From Acidobacteriota bacterium (GTDB taxonomy: Bacteria > Acidobacteriota > Polarisedimenticolia > J045), in contig JALTMS010000735.1 of NCBI GenBank assembly GCA_027001345.1, forward strand, positions 1 through 8,775: 8,775 bases of DNA. The letters are read 5' to 3'. The position numbers and the translations under genes were made by a program. The notes below the pieces were generated by a model. That model made no database searches. It was given only the letters and a program-made list of their open reading frames with translations, and was not told the origin of the DNA. Of this stretch, positions 1-6,135 are shown piece by piece. Numbering within the stretch: position 1 is the first letter of the stretch; each line of letters opens with the position of its first letter.

Positions 1-325
1 GCTTTTCGAGGAAGTCGGCCGCACCGTCCTTCATCGCCCCGACGGCCGTCTCCACCGAACCGAAAGCGGTGATCATCAGAACGCCGACGTCGGGGACCAT
101 CTCGCGGGCTCGGCGCAGCACCTCCAAGCCATCGAGACCCGGCATGCGCAGGTCGGTGATCACCAGTTCCACGTCGGGATGCTCGCGCAGAAAGGCCAGC
201 GCCTCGAGCCCGTCGCCGAAAGCATCGACCTGGTAATCGACCCGCCGCAGCGCCTTGGCCATCGCGATCCGACCACCGGCATCGTCATCGACGATGATGA
301 TCCTTCCCTTGACCTTGTCGTTCAT
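1..325 (-). CDS. Response regulator, receiver domain (partial, probably NtrC family)
   Basis: This is the N-terminal 108 residues of a response regulator; the rest lies beyond base 1. The receiver fold is complete up to its last catalytic residue: acidic pocket D13-D14-D15 (IIIVDDDAG), phospho-acceptor D58 in VITDLRMPGLDG, switch T86 in MITAFGS, and K108 at the edge. The stretch GSVETAVGAMKDGAADFLEK closely resembles receivers of sigma-54 activators of the NtrC family. The AAA+ and DNA-binding domains cannot be seen, so the output type is inferred. The ATG at 325-323 overlaps the ligA stop (ATGA). A GGAG ribosome site sits at 337-334 on the minus strand, 8 bases from the start. It is probably phosphorylated by the histidine kinase two genes upstream in the same operon. 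Confidence 0.9.
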   Translation of the reverse strand, partial: MNDKVKGRIIIVDDDAGGRIAMAKALRRVDYQVDAFGDGLEALAFLREHPDVELVITDLRMPGLDGLEVLRRAREMVPDVGVLMITAFGSVETAVGAMKDGAADFLEK

Positions 326-2355
326 GCCTCTATCTCCAGCCAGCGGGCGAGGGTCGGCCAGTCAGCGATCGGGACGCCGAGTTCTCGCGCCCGCGTCAGC
401 TTGCTGCCCGGATCGTCGCCGGCAATCAACCAGTCGGTCTTCGCACTGACAGTGCCGCTCACCCGCGCACCGGCCCGTTCGAGTCTTCGCTTCAGCTCGG
501 CACGCGCCAGCGGCAGGGTGCCCGTGAGAACCACGCGCTTGCCGGCCAGGGGACCGGCCTGGGGCTCGGCGGCCACGGTCGCCGGCTGCTGCCCCACACC
601 CGCCTCGATCAATCGACGGACCAGTTCACGGGTCGGTGACCGACGAAAAAAAGCCACCACCGAACGGGCCGTGATCGGCCCGATGTCGTCGAGGGCGGCC
701 AGTGTGGCCTCCGCATCTTCGGCCTCCAGCGCCTCGAGCATTTGCTCGAGGGTGGCGTAGACGCGGGCGAGCGTCCGGGCCGCTCGCTCCCCCACGTGGC
801 GGATGCCCAGGCCCGTCAGGACGCGGTCGAGGGGCTGCCGCCGACTGGCCTCGATCTGAGCGAGCAGGTTGGCAGCGGACTTCTTCCCCACCCTCTCGAG
901 TTCCGCCAGAGTCGGGGCGTTGAGATGGTAGAGGTCGGCCACACTGCGCACATCTCCCCGGGCCACGAGCTGATCGATCAGCGCCGGCCCGAGCCCCTCG
1001 ATATCCATCGCCGCGCGGCGGGCGAAGTGACGGAGTGATTCCTTGAGCCGAGCCGGGCAGTCCGGGTTCAGACAGCGCAGGGCCACCTCGTTTTCGGCGA
1101 CCGTTACCGGCCCATCGCAGGCGGGACAGCTTTCGGGAGCCTCGATCGTACGCACCTGACCCTCGCGCCGGGCGAGCACCGGGCCGACCACCTTGGGAAT
1201 CACTTCCCCGCCCTTTTCCACCTCCACCACGTCGCCGATGCGAATGTCCTTGCGAGCGATCTCCTCGAAGTTGTGCAGTGTGGCTCTCGAGACCCGGGTG
1301 CCCGCCAGCAGAACCGGCTCGAGCCGAGCGACGGGGGTCAGCACTCCGGTCCGGCCGACCTGCACACTGACGTCCAGCAGGCGGGTGGTGGCTCGCTCGG
1401 CGGGGTACTTGAACGCGATCGCCCAGCGAGGTGCCCGGGAAGTCGTGCCGGCCTGCTGCTGCACCTCGACCGCATCGACCTTGATCACGATCCCGTCCAC
1501 CTCGTAGGGAAGTTCCCGTCGCTTCTCGGCCCACTGCCGGACGTAGTCGCAGACGGCATCGAAGTCGTCGAAGGTGCGGCGGTGAGCATTGGTCGGCAGC
1601 CCGCAACGCTCGGCCAGGTCGAGAGCCCGACTGTGGGAGACCACCTGCCGGCCATCGATGTGGAGCACCTGCCAGATTTCGATCGCCAACGGGCGCCGGG
1701 CGACCTCGGCCGGATCCTGCAAGCGCAGGGTGCCGGCCGCGGCGTTGCGAGGGTTGGCGAAGACCGCCAGTCCGGCCTGTTTCCGCTCCCGATTCAGACG
1801 CTCGAAATCGGGCAGTGGGAAGAAGATCTCGCCCCGGGCCGCGAGCTGGGACACGCCGCCGCCGAGGCGCAGGGGCAACGAGCGGATGGTGCGTACATTG
1901 GGAGTGATCTCCTCACCCACCTCGCCGTCGCCCCGACTGACGGCTCGGAGCAATCGCCCCTCCTCGTAGAGCAGCGCCACCGAAACACCGTCGATCTTGT
2001 GCTCCACCGACCAGCACAGCACTCGCCGGCCGTCGAGTGCCCGCTCGAGGCGCCGCCGCCAGTCCCGCAGTTCCTCCTCGCTGTAGACGTTGTCCAGCGA
2101 GAGCATGGGCACCTCGTGGCGCACCTGGGGGAACTCACCTTCCACGGGATGGCCCACCCGCCGGGTGGGGGAATCGTCGGTGATCAGCGCCGGATACTGT
2201 TGCTCGAGGCGCTGGAGTTCCCGCTCGAGGGCGTCGTACTCCGCATCGCTGATTTCGGGTCGGGCCTCGACGTAGTACAGGGCGCGGTGGCGCCAGATCT
2301 CCTCACGCAGCCGCTCGACTCGCGAGCGGACCTCGGCAGGAACGCCGGCGCTCAT
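322..2355 (-). CDS. ligA: NAD-dependent DNA ligase LigA
   Basis: This 677-residue cytoplasmic enzyme seals nicks in duplex DNA during replication and repair, using NAD+ to adenylate its active-site lysine. That is the usual length for the family. Visible landmarks are the Ia domain with the NAD-contacting YY pair (27-28), the adenylation motif EHKIDG with catalytic K120, an OB-fold region around 320-400, and a four-cysteine zinc finger (C410, C413, C428, C433). Helix-hairpin-helix repeats follow at about 445-580 and a C-terminal BRCT domain at about 600-677. The ATG at 2355 is chosen because the protein begins there with normal LigA sequence; the frame is open upstream to 2448, but that stretch is kinase gene read out of frame. 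The start overlaps the kinase stop, and the ligA stop overlaps the response-regulator start, both as ATGA. A seven-T run lies in codons 568-570. Confidence 0.98.
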   Translation of the reverse strand: MSAGVPAEVRSRVERLREEIWRHRALYYVEARPEISDAEYDALERELQRLEQQYPALITDDSPTRRVGHPVEGEFPQVRHEVPMLSLDNVYSEEELRDWRRRLERALDGRRVLCWSVEHKIDGVSVALLYEEGRLLRAVSRGDGEVGEEITPNVRTIRSLPLRLGGGVSQLAARGEIFFPLPDFERLNRERKQAGLAVFANPRNAAAGTLRLQDPAEVARRPLAIEIWQVLHIDGRQVVSHSRALDLAERCGLPTNAHRRTFDDFDAVCDYVRQWAEKRRELPYEVDGIVIKVDAVEVQQQAGTTSRAPRWAIAFKYPAERATTRLLDVSVQVGRTGVLTPVARLEPVLLAGTRVSRATLHNFEEIARKDIRIGDVVEVEKGGEVIPKVVGPVLARREGQVRTIEAPESCPACDGPVTVAENEVALRCLNPDCPARLKESLRHFARRAAMDIEGLGPALIDQLVARGDVRSVADLYHLNAPTLAELERVGKKSAANLLAQIEASRRQPLDRVLTGLGIRHVGERAARTLARVYATLEQMLEALEAEDAEATLAALDDIGPITARSVVAFFRRSPTRELVRRLIEAGVGQQPATVAAEPQAGPLAGKRVVLTGTLPLARAELKRRLERAGARVSGTVSAKTDWLIAGDDPGSKLTRARELGVPIADWPTLARWLEIEA
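644..654 (-). other. Seven-T homopolymer in ligA (possible slippage site)
   Basis: On the minus strand codons 568-570 of ligA read GCT TTT TTT, giving an in-frame T TTT TTT heptamer. It is the longest A/T run noticed in this GC-rich gene. A shift to the -1 frame here would append SSVTDP and stop at 628-626, removing the BRCT domain. A short stem (632-636 with 640-644) lies one base downstream, too close for a classical frameshift stimulator. Confidence 0.3.
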
Positions 2356-3806
2356 ACTGCATCCCCACCGGCCGGCAGCCCGGCGTCGGGAGCCTCCACC
2401 GGCTCGACTTCGTCGACCAGAGCCGACGGCAAAACGATCACGAAGCAACTCCCCCGCCCCTTCTGACTGCTGACCTCGATCCGCCCGCCATGGGCCTGCA
2501 CGAAGCGCTGGGCGATGGGAAGACCGAGACCCGTGCCCGCCGGTTTCTTCGACCAGAAGACATTGAAGATCTGCTCGCGCTCCCGGTCGGGGACGCCCGG
2601 CCCCTGATCGCAGACGGCGATCCGCGCCTCGCCCCGGGCCGTGGCGCCCACACGCACCTCGACCCGACCTCCGGGATCGCTGACCTCCAGCGCGTTCTGC
2701 AGGATATTGAGCAGGGCCTGGCGGATCTGACTCGCATCGACCTTGATCGTCGGGGCTCCGTCCTCGTGGTTCAGCACGAGATCCACCAGGGCGGCCTCGA
2801 ACTGGGGCTGGACGAAGCGCACCACGTCGCTGACCAGATCCACCGGGGCGACCTCCCGGCGCTGGGCGCGGGTCGGCCGGGCAAAGGCGAGGAAGTCCTT
2901 GACCAGCCGCTCGAGGCGCAACACTTCCTCGCGGCTCGAGCGCAAGAGAATCACCGCCTCGTCGTCCACGCAGCCCTCGGCGATCTCCTCCTCGAGCATC
3001 TGCAGATTGATGTTCATCGCGTTGAGCGGATTGCGGATTTCGTGGGCCAGACCCGAAGCCAGAGTGCCGATGTAGGCCAGGTTCTCCGCCTGCTGGGTCT
3101 CCCGCTCGAGGCGCCGGGTCCTCTGGATCAATCGCAGCACGTAGAGAAAGGCGACCAGCAGTAGCAGCAGACTGACCAACCCTCCGGCAAGGAGGATGAA
3201 CACCGACTCCCGGCGCAGCCGCCCCACCTCCCGACTCATCACGTCGGGGGCCACGCCGAGCAGCAGGGTACCCCGTCCGCCACCGAGGGGAACCTGCAAG
3301 GCCCGCTCGGAACGGGAGCCCACCAGGCGAATCTGCTGGCCGGAGAGCAGGCTCGGCAGCAGAGGTGGAGGGGAGTCGGGACTGGGGGGGGCGGCACCGG
3401 AAAAGGCCTGGCCGACGAGGGAGATCCTCCCGCCACTGCCCACCGGCCGGTCCATGTGCAACAGCAACCGGCCGTCGGGAGTCAGCACGTCGAGACTCTC
3501 GACGATCTGGATCCGCGAAAGTTCCTCGCCGATGACCTGCGCGAGGACGTCCTTGCGGCGCTGGACCCGAACGTAGTCGATGTTCCCCGCCGGTCCCACC
3601 TCGTCAGCGATGATGCGTGCGAGATTCCCCGCCTGATCGAGGGTGTCGAGCAGCTTGGTCTGAATCATCCGCTGGTCGAACTGGTGAAAATAGAGCCAGC
3701 CGATGATCCCCACGTTGGCCGACACCAGCACCAGATAGAGCAGGACGGCCCGCACGAGCAGGCGGCGTATCTGACGATCGGAAGGCGTTGCGCCTGAGGC
3801 GGTCAA
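2352..3806 (-). CDS. Membrane sensor histidine kinase (NtrB/HPK4-like)
   Basis: This protein of 484 residues (numbered from the TTG at 3806) is an inner-membrane sensor kinase. Two transmembrane segments, at about 17-39 and 202-224, bracket an extracytoplasmic sensor of about 160 residues that I do not recognise; it includes a Pro-rich stretch near 139-151. A short juxtamembrane helix leads to a HisKA domain with H255 in HEIRNPLNAM, typical of NtrB/ZraS-like kinases. The ATPase domain shows an N box (NILQNALE, N371), G1 DQGPG (400-404) and G2 GTGLGLP (424-430). TTG is preferred because AGGAG lies 8 bases upstream of it; the GTG at 3824 (490 residues) has no comparable site. The gene overlaps ligA by ATGA. 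The likely partner is the response regulator beyond ligA. The stimulus is unknown. Confidence 0.93.
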   Translation of the reverse strand: MTASGATPSDRQIRRLLVRAVLLYLVLVSANVGIIGWLYFHQFDQRMIQTKLLDTLDQAGNLARIIADEVGPAGNIDYVRVQRRKDVLAQVIGEELSRIQIVESLDVLTPDGRLLLHMDRPVGSGGRISLVGQAFSGAAPPSPDSPPPLLPSLLSGQQIRLVGSRSERALQVPLGGGRGTLLLGVAPDVMSREVGRLRRESVFILLAGGLVSLLLLLVAFLYVLRLIQRTRRLERETQQAENLAYIGTLASGLAHEIRNPLNAMNINLQMLEEEIAEGCVDDEAVILLRSSREEVLRLERLVKDFLAFARPTRAQRREVAPVDLVSDVVRFVQPQFEAALVDLVLNHEDGAPTIKVDASQIRQALLNILQNALEVSDPGGRVEVRVGATARGEARIAVCDQGPGVPDREREQIFNVFWSKKPAGTGLGLPIAQRFVQAHGGRIEVSSQKGRGSCFVIVLPSALVDEVEPVEAPDAGLPAGGDAV

Positions 3807-3824
3807 GCGGGCTTCTCCTCGCAC
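3807..3824 (-). promoter_or_regulatory. Ribosome binding site deciding the kinase start
   Basis: On the minus strand the sequence GAGGAGAAGCCCGC precedes TTG at 3806. AGGAG is 8 bases from that TTG, whereas the alternative GTG at 3824 has only GATCG-type sequence upstream. This favours translation from TTG and makes the six residues from GTG part of the leader. Confidence 0.6.
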
Positions 3825-3836
3825 CGATCCGAAGTC
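3821..3836. repeat. Direct repeat copy 1 (16 bp), in the kinase leader
   Basis: This 16-bp sequence matches 3864-3879 at 15 of 16 positions, with an exact 13-bp core CCGATCCGAAGTC. The two copies start 43 bp apart, close to four helical turns. This copy falls in the 5' leader just upstream of the kinase start; the other forms the centre of the promoter-overlapping dyad. A second binding site for the same regulator is the simplest reading. Confidence 0.65.
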
Positions 3837-3858
3837 TCGGGGCTACAGCCACCAGCCG

Positions 3859-3887
3859 ATTCTGCGCCGATCCGAAGTCGGCGTCAA
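3859..3887 (-). promoter_or_regulatory. Promoter of the kinase-ligA-regulator operon
   Basis: Read on the minus strand, a -35 TTGACG (3887-3882) and a -10 CAGAAT (3864-3859) are separated by exactly 17 bases. They match the sigma-70 consensus at 5 of 6 and 4 of 6 positions. Transcription would begin near 3852, leaving a leader of about 46 bases before the TTG at 3806. The promoter lies wholly inside the 39-bp dyad described separately, so its use is probably controlled by a bound protein. Confidence 0.6.
3864..3879. repeat. Direct repeat copy 2 (16 bp), in the kinase promoter
   Basis: This is the partner of the repeat at 3821-3836. It occupies the spacer between the -10 and -35 elements of the kinase promoter and contributes the inner left arm of the 39-bp dyad. 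Confidence 0.65.
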
Positions 3888-3965
3888 ATCGGCGTACCCA
3901 TTTGTGGACAAGCCTTGCGGATTTCGCCGCTCACGGCGAGGCATTTGGCGGTATTCTTAGACATC

Positions 3966-3981
3966 GGTTCCGGTGGGAACC
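3966..3981. promoter_or_regulatory. Perfect 6-bp inverted repeat upstream of the HTH-TPR gene
   Basis: GGTTCC, a 4-base spacer GGTG, then GGAACC form a perfect inverted repeat in the divergent intergenic region, about 125 bases before the HTH-TPR start. It could be an operator for that gene or a small RNA hairpin in its leader. A second short inverted repeat, CGGCC/GGCCG, follows at 3993-4005. I could not find a convincing sigma-70 promoter for the HTH-TPR gene; TATTCT at 3952-3957 is a weak -10 candidate without a good -35. Confidence 0.4.
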
Positions 3982-4092
3982 TATTGGGGAAGCGGCCACA
4001 GGCCGTCATGGGCGACGGAGGTGCTGCTGATTTGCCGCAAGAAGCGCCAACCCCGGCGCAACCGACCTGGTGCTCGTGGTAAATCTTCACGC

Positions 4093-4098
4093 GGAGGT
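4093..4098 (+). promoter_or_regulatory. Strong ribosome binding site of the HTH-TPR gene
   Basis: GGAGGT lies 7 bases before the ATG at 4106, close to the ideal site. It selects that ATG over the GTG at 4070, which is in frame but has no such site, and it competes with the in-frame ATG at 4163. Confidence 0.75.
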
Positions 4099-4105
4099 GG
4101 GCATT

Positions 4106-5344
4106 ATGGGTCATGCGGCAGTGAGCAGGCGGATGGACCGTCGCCCCTCGAAAGGGGCGTCAATGGCGGAGCTCAAGGGCAGTCCCAGACTCGGAGGCTA
4201 CCTCCGAAGCCTGAGAGTGGGCTACGGCTACTCCTTGCGAAAGGTCGAGGAGAAGGCCCGGATCCATGGGGGAGAAATCGACAACTCTCAGCTATCCCGT
4301 TACGAAAAAGGGATTTGCTACCCCTCCTTCGACAAGCTCCGGACCCTCGCCCGGATCTTCAACGTCTCGATCCAGACCTTTTCGGACGTGGTCGATCTCG
4401 AGGAACTCGAAAAGCATCTCCCCGAGGGCGATGACGCGATCGAGTTGATGAAGGCGGGGCACGCGGAGTTCCACCTCGGCGACTACGGTCGCGCCTATGC
4501 CCATTACCAGAAGGCACGCACCCTGGTCGAGGAGGGCTGTGACGAGGATCCCGCCGGCGAGCAGGCGCGCTTCATTGCCAAGGCACGCCTCGCCTCGGCG
4601 ATCGTCCTCTACCGGATGGGCAAGGTCTCCCTCAGCGAGTACGAGATCCGTCAGCTCCTGCGGCTCGGCAAGCACCTCGAAGAAGGCACTTTGGTGCGCG
4701 CTCTGCTGCAGTTGAGCAACGTCCACAGCAGCTTTGGAGACTCGCTGCTGGCCGAGATGGAGGCCACCCGCTCGCTGGAAATCGCCCGGCGCGCCGAGGA
4801 CACGCTGCTGACCGCCCAGTCCCATCACGCCCTGGGCAGAATCTACCAGGACCGGGAAGAACTCGACCCGGCCCTCGAGCACCTGCACGAGGCGCTCAAG
4901 CTCTACCGGCAGCTCGAAGACGACCACGAGGCGCTGAAGGTCAAGCTGAACCTCGGGCCGATCTACGCCGCGCGCGGCCAGGTCCGCGAGGGCGTCCGGC
5001 TGCTCCTCGACGCCCGGGACGAGGCCCGCAAGCAGGGCCATCGCTGGACGGTCGCCTCGGCCTGCGCCTGGCTGGCGGAAACTTTTTTCCGCAGCGGCGA
5101 TTGCGCCCGAGCCCGCCAGTACCTGCGTGAATCCAACGCCATCGCCTCCAACGGCGAAGTGCAGTATGTCGACATTCTTTTCCTCAACGCTTACTACTTG
5201 TGGAAGGTGTCGTTGGCCGAAGACAACAGTGCCGAGGCAAAGATCGCTCTCGGCCGGATGAAGTACCTGCGCCCGAACCTCGAGCAGAACCTGCCGGAGG
5301 TCCGGGACTTCGACCGCTTCATAGAGAAAGGGGGCAAGAAATGA
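4106..5344 (+). CDS. Helix-turn-helix (XRE-type) protein with TPR array
   Basis: This protein of 412 residues has no signal peptide or membrane segment, so it is cytoplasmic. A basic N-terminal tail (1-29) precedes an XRE/HTH_3-like DNA-binding domain at about 30-92 (SLRKVEEKA, then QLSRYEKG and SFDKLRTLARIF). A short insertion, HGGEIDN, separates the scaffold and recognition helices. From about 112 onward the chain is helical repeats of TPR type; the clearest are near 116-149, 196-231, 238-271, 278-311 and 318-345. HTH plus TPR is the plan of peptide-sensing regulators of the RRNPP group (Rgg, PlcR) and of several unrelated activators, so ligand-controlled DNA binding is inferred, not shown. 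ATG 4106 is chosen for its GGAGGT site; ATG 4163 is an alternative. Its stop overlaps the next start (ATGA), linking it to the exported protein. Confidence 0.88.
   Translation: MGHAAVSRRMDRRPSKGASMAELKGSPRLGGYLRSLRVGYGYSLRKVEEKARIHGGEIDNSQLSRYEKGICYPSFDKLRTLARIFNVSIQTFSDVVDLEELEKHLPEGDDAIELMKAGHAEFHLGDYGRAYAHYQKARTLVEEGCDEDPAGEQARFIAKARLASAIVLYRMGKVSLSEYEIRQLLRLGKHLEEGTLVRALLQLSNVHSSFGDSLLAEMEATRSLEIARRAEDTLLTAQSHHALGRIYQDREELDPALEHLHEALKLYRQLEDDHEALKVKLNLGPIYAARGQVREGVRLLLDARDEARKQGHRWTVASACAWLAETFFRSGDCARARQYLRESNAIASNGEVQYVDILFLNAYYLWKVSLAEDNSAEAKIALGRMKYLRPNLEQNLPEVRDFDRFIEKGGKK
4142..4159 (+). other. Hairpin masking a possible internal ribosome site
   Basis: CGCCCC, loop TCGAAA, then GGGGCG form a perfect 6-bp stem. 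The right arm contains AAGGGG, the ribosome-site-like sequence 5 bases before the in-frame ATG at 4163. If 4163 is used as a second start, folding would hide its ribosome site. Confidence 0.35.
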
Positions 5345-5997
5345 CCCGCCGGCTGGTTTTCCTCTCCGCAATCCTCCTGATGACGCTGCTTCCCGCGCTG
5401 GGCTCCTCCGCGCCGGCAGGCATGCTCCCCCACGAGAAAGCCCCCTACTATCTCGGGCAGAGCGACGGCCCGATCTCCATGACCCTCGACCCCCAGGGAA
5501 CCATGTGGGCGGTCTGGGCCTATGACAACGGCGCCGAGACCGACATCGCCGTCACCCACTCGATCGGTGACACCTGGTCGGTGCCGATGCTGCTCGGCGT
5601 GTACAACGGCCGGGACGATCTGGACCCCCGCTTGGCCTTCATGCCCGACGGCACCCCGGTCCTCGCCTGGTGGCAGACCGGCATCCCGAACGATCCTTCC
5701 TCGCTCGACAGGGTTCTGCTGTCCTTCTTCATCGATGGCAAGTGGACCCTCCCGGGCCAGCTCAGCCAGCCCGAAAACCACGGCAGGCAGCCGAACTTCT
5801 TCGATTCGGGCGAAGAGCTGGAGATCGGCTTTCTGCAGATCGATCCGACCAGCGGCCGCTCCGAAATCGACATTCGGCCGGTGGAAAAGCCGCAGCCCGG
5901 CGGCGGGACCAACGGTCCGGATCCTCTCCCCACCTTCACCATCGACGGTGACCAGGAAACTCCCGAGGGAGGGGACAACACTCGCTCGACGGGCTGA
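5341..5997 (+). CDS. Exported protein with propeller-like (BNR/sialidase-like) repeats
   Basis: This protein has 218 residues. A basic N-terminus (MTRR), a hydrophobic core (about 5-20) and GSSA-PA at about 21-26 form a Sec signal peptide, with cleavage likely near residue 24. No lipobox cysteine and no second membrane segment are seen, so the product is periplasmic or secreted. The mature part shows about three related blocks (42-86, 93-142, 148-182). Their pattern is a small hydrophobic strand, D-x-x-G, a strand ending in W, then G-x-W-S/T-x-P, as in blades of sialidase/BNR-type beta-propellers. Three blades are too few for a closed propeller. The tail (185-218) is Gly/Pro/Asp-rich and probably disordered. 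No catalytic residues are identifiable, and the function is unknown. The ATG overlaps the stop of the HTH-TPR gene, and a terminator follows 37 bases after the stop. Confidence 0.8.
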   Translation: MTRRLVFLSAILLMTLLPALGSSAPAGMLPHEKAPYYLGQSDGPISMTLDPQGTMWAVWAYDNGAETDIAVTHSIGDTWSVPMLLGVYNGRDDLDPRLAFMPDGTPVLAWWQTGIPNDPSSLDRVLLSFFIDGKWTLPGQLSQPENHGRQPNFFDSGEELEIGFLQIDPTSGRSEIDIRPVEKPQPGGGTNGPDPLPTFTIDGDQETPEGGDNTRSTG

Positions 5998-6034
5998 GCC
6001 AGCCTCGCTGTGCCCTGCCTGTGAGAGGAGTTCG

Positions 6035-6066
6035 GAACGGCGGCTTCGGCCGCCGTTCGCCGTTTT
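6035..6066 (+). terminator. Intrinsic terminator after the exported-protein gene
   Basis: GAACGGCGGC (6035-6044) and GCCGCCGTTC (6049-6058) form a perfect 10-bp stem closed by a C(TTCG)G tetraloop, the very stable UUCG loop. A short T run (6063-6066) follows after four bases. It ends the HTH-TPR/exported protein transcript. Confidence 0.7.
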
Positions 6067-6068
6067 CC

Positions 6069-6097
6069 ACCGGCGTGGCCCGCAAACAGCCGGTTTT
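6069..6097 (+). terminator. Second terminator-like hairpin before the dcw promoter
   Basis: ACCGGC (6069-6074) pairs with GCCGGT (6089-6094) across a 14-base loop, with TTTT at 6094-6097. The stem is weaker than the first hairpin. It may act as a back-up insulating the division cluster from upstream transcription. Confidence 0.4.
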
Positions 6098-6102
6098 CGT
6101 CG

Positions 6103-6131
6103 TTGACACATCAGCGCCTTTTCCGTAGCAT
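6103..6131 (+). promoter_or_regulatory. Sigma-70 promoter of the mraZ (dcw) operon
   Basis: A perfect -35 TTGACA (6103-6108), a 17-base spacer and the -10 TAGCAT (6126-6131, 4 of 6 matches) form a clear housekeeping promoter. Transcription should start near 6138, within the first MraZ box, giving a leader of about 140 bases before mraZ. Confidence 0.8.
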
Positions 6132-6135
6132 CCCA

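Larger units (their letters stand above)
3855..3893. promoter_or_regulatory. 39-bp dyad-symmetric operator candidate over the kinase promoter
   Basis: The sequence is an imperfect palindrome centred on base 3874, with 13 of 19 base pairs symmetric. The outer arms are GCCGATT (3855-3861) and AATCGGC (3887-3893). The inner arms are CGCCGA (3865-3870) and TCGGCG (3878-3883). The half-sites recur at about 11-bp steps, one helical turn. The -35 and -10 of the kinase promoter fall within the arms. Transcription should start near 3852, just outside it, which favours a DNA operator over an RNA hairpin. The binding protein is unknown; the divergent helix-turn-helix TPR protein and the operon's own response regulator are the obvious candidates. 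Confidence 0.6.

Noticed and set aside
632..652. Hairpin followed by A7 on the plus strand as a terminator
   Set aside because: It is inside ligA with the T run on the wrong side of the stem for either strand.
2356..2448. Upstream extension of ligA by 31 residues
   Set aside because: It is Arg/Gly-rich sequence inside the kinase gene in another frame; LigA similarity starts at ATG 2355.
1273..2466. 397-codon open frame on the plus strand opposite ligA
   Set aside because: It is antisense to an unambiguous ligA, shows no recognisable domain, and is typical of long shadow frames in GC-rich DNA.
3905..3918. Sigma-54-like TGGAC...TTGC motif in the divergent region
   Set aside because: GG and GC are separated by 9 bases rather than the required 10, and CAC is not matched.
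4008..4082. 24-codon ORF ending ...PTWCSW just before the HTH-TPR gene
   Set aside because: A leader peptide is conceivable, with GGAGGT at 4017 before an in-frame TTG at 4032, but nothing like an attenuator follows and no conservation can be judged.
4292..5371. 359-codon open frame on the minus strand opposite the HTH-TPR gene
   Set aside because: It mirrors the codon pattern of the real gene, has low-complexity composition and no ribosome site or domain.
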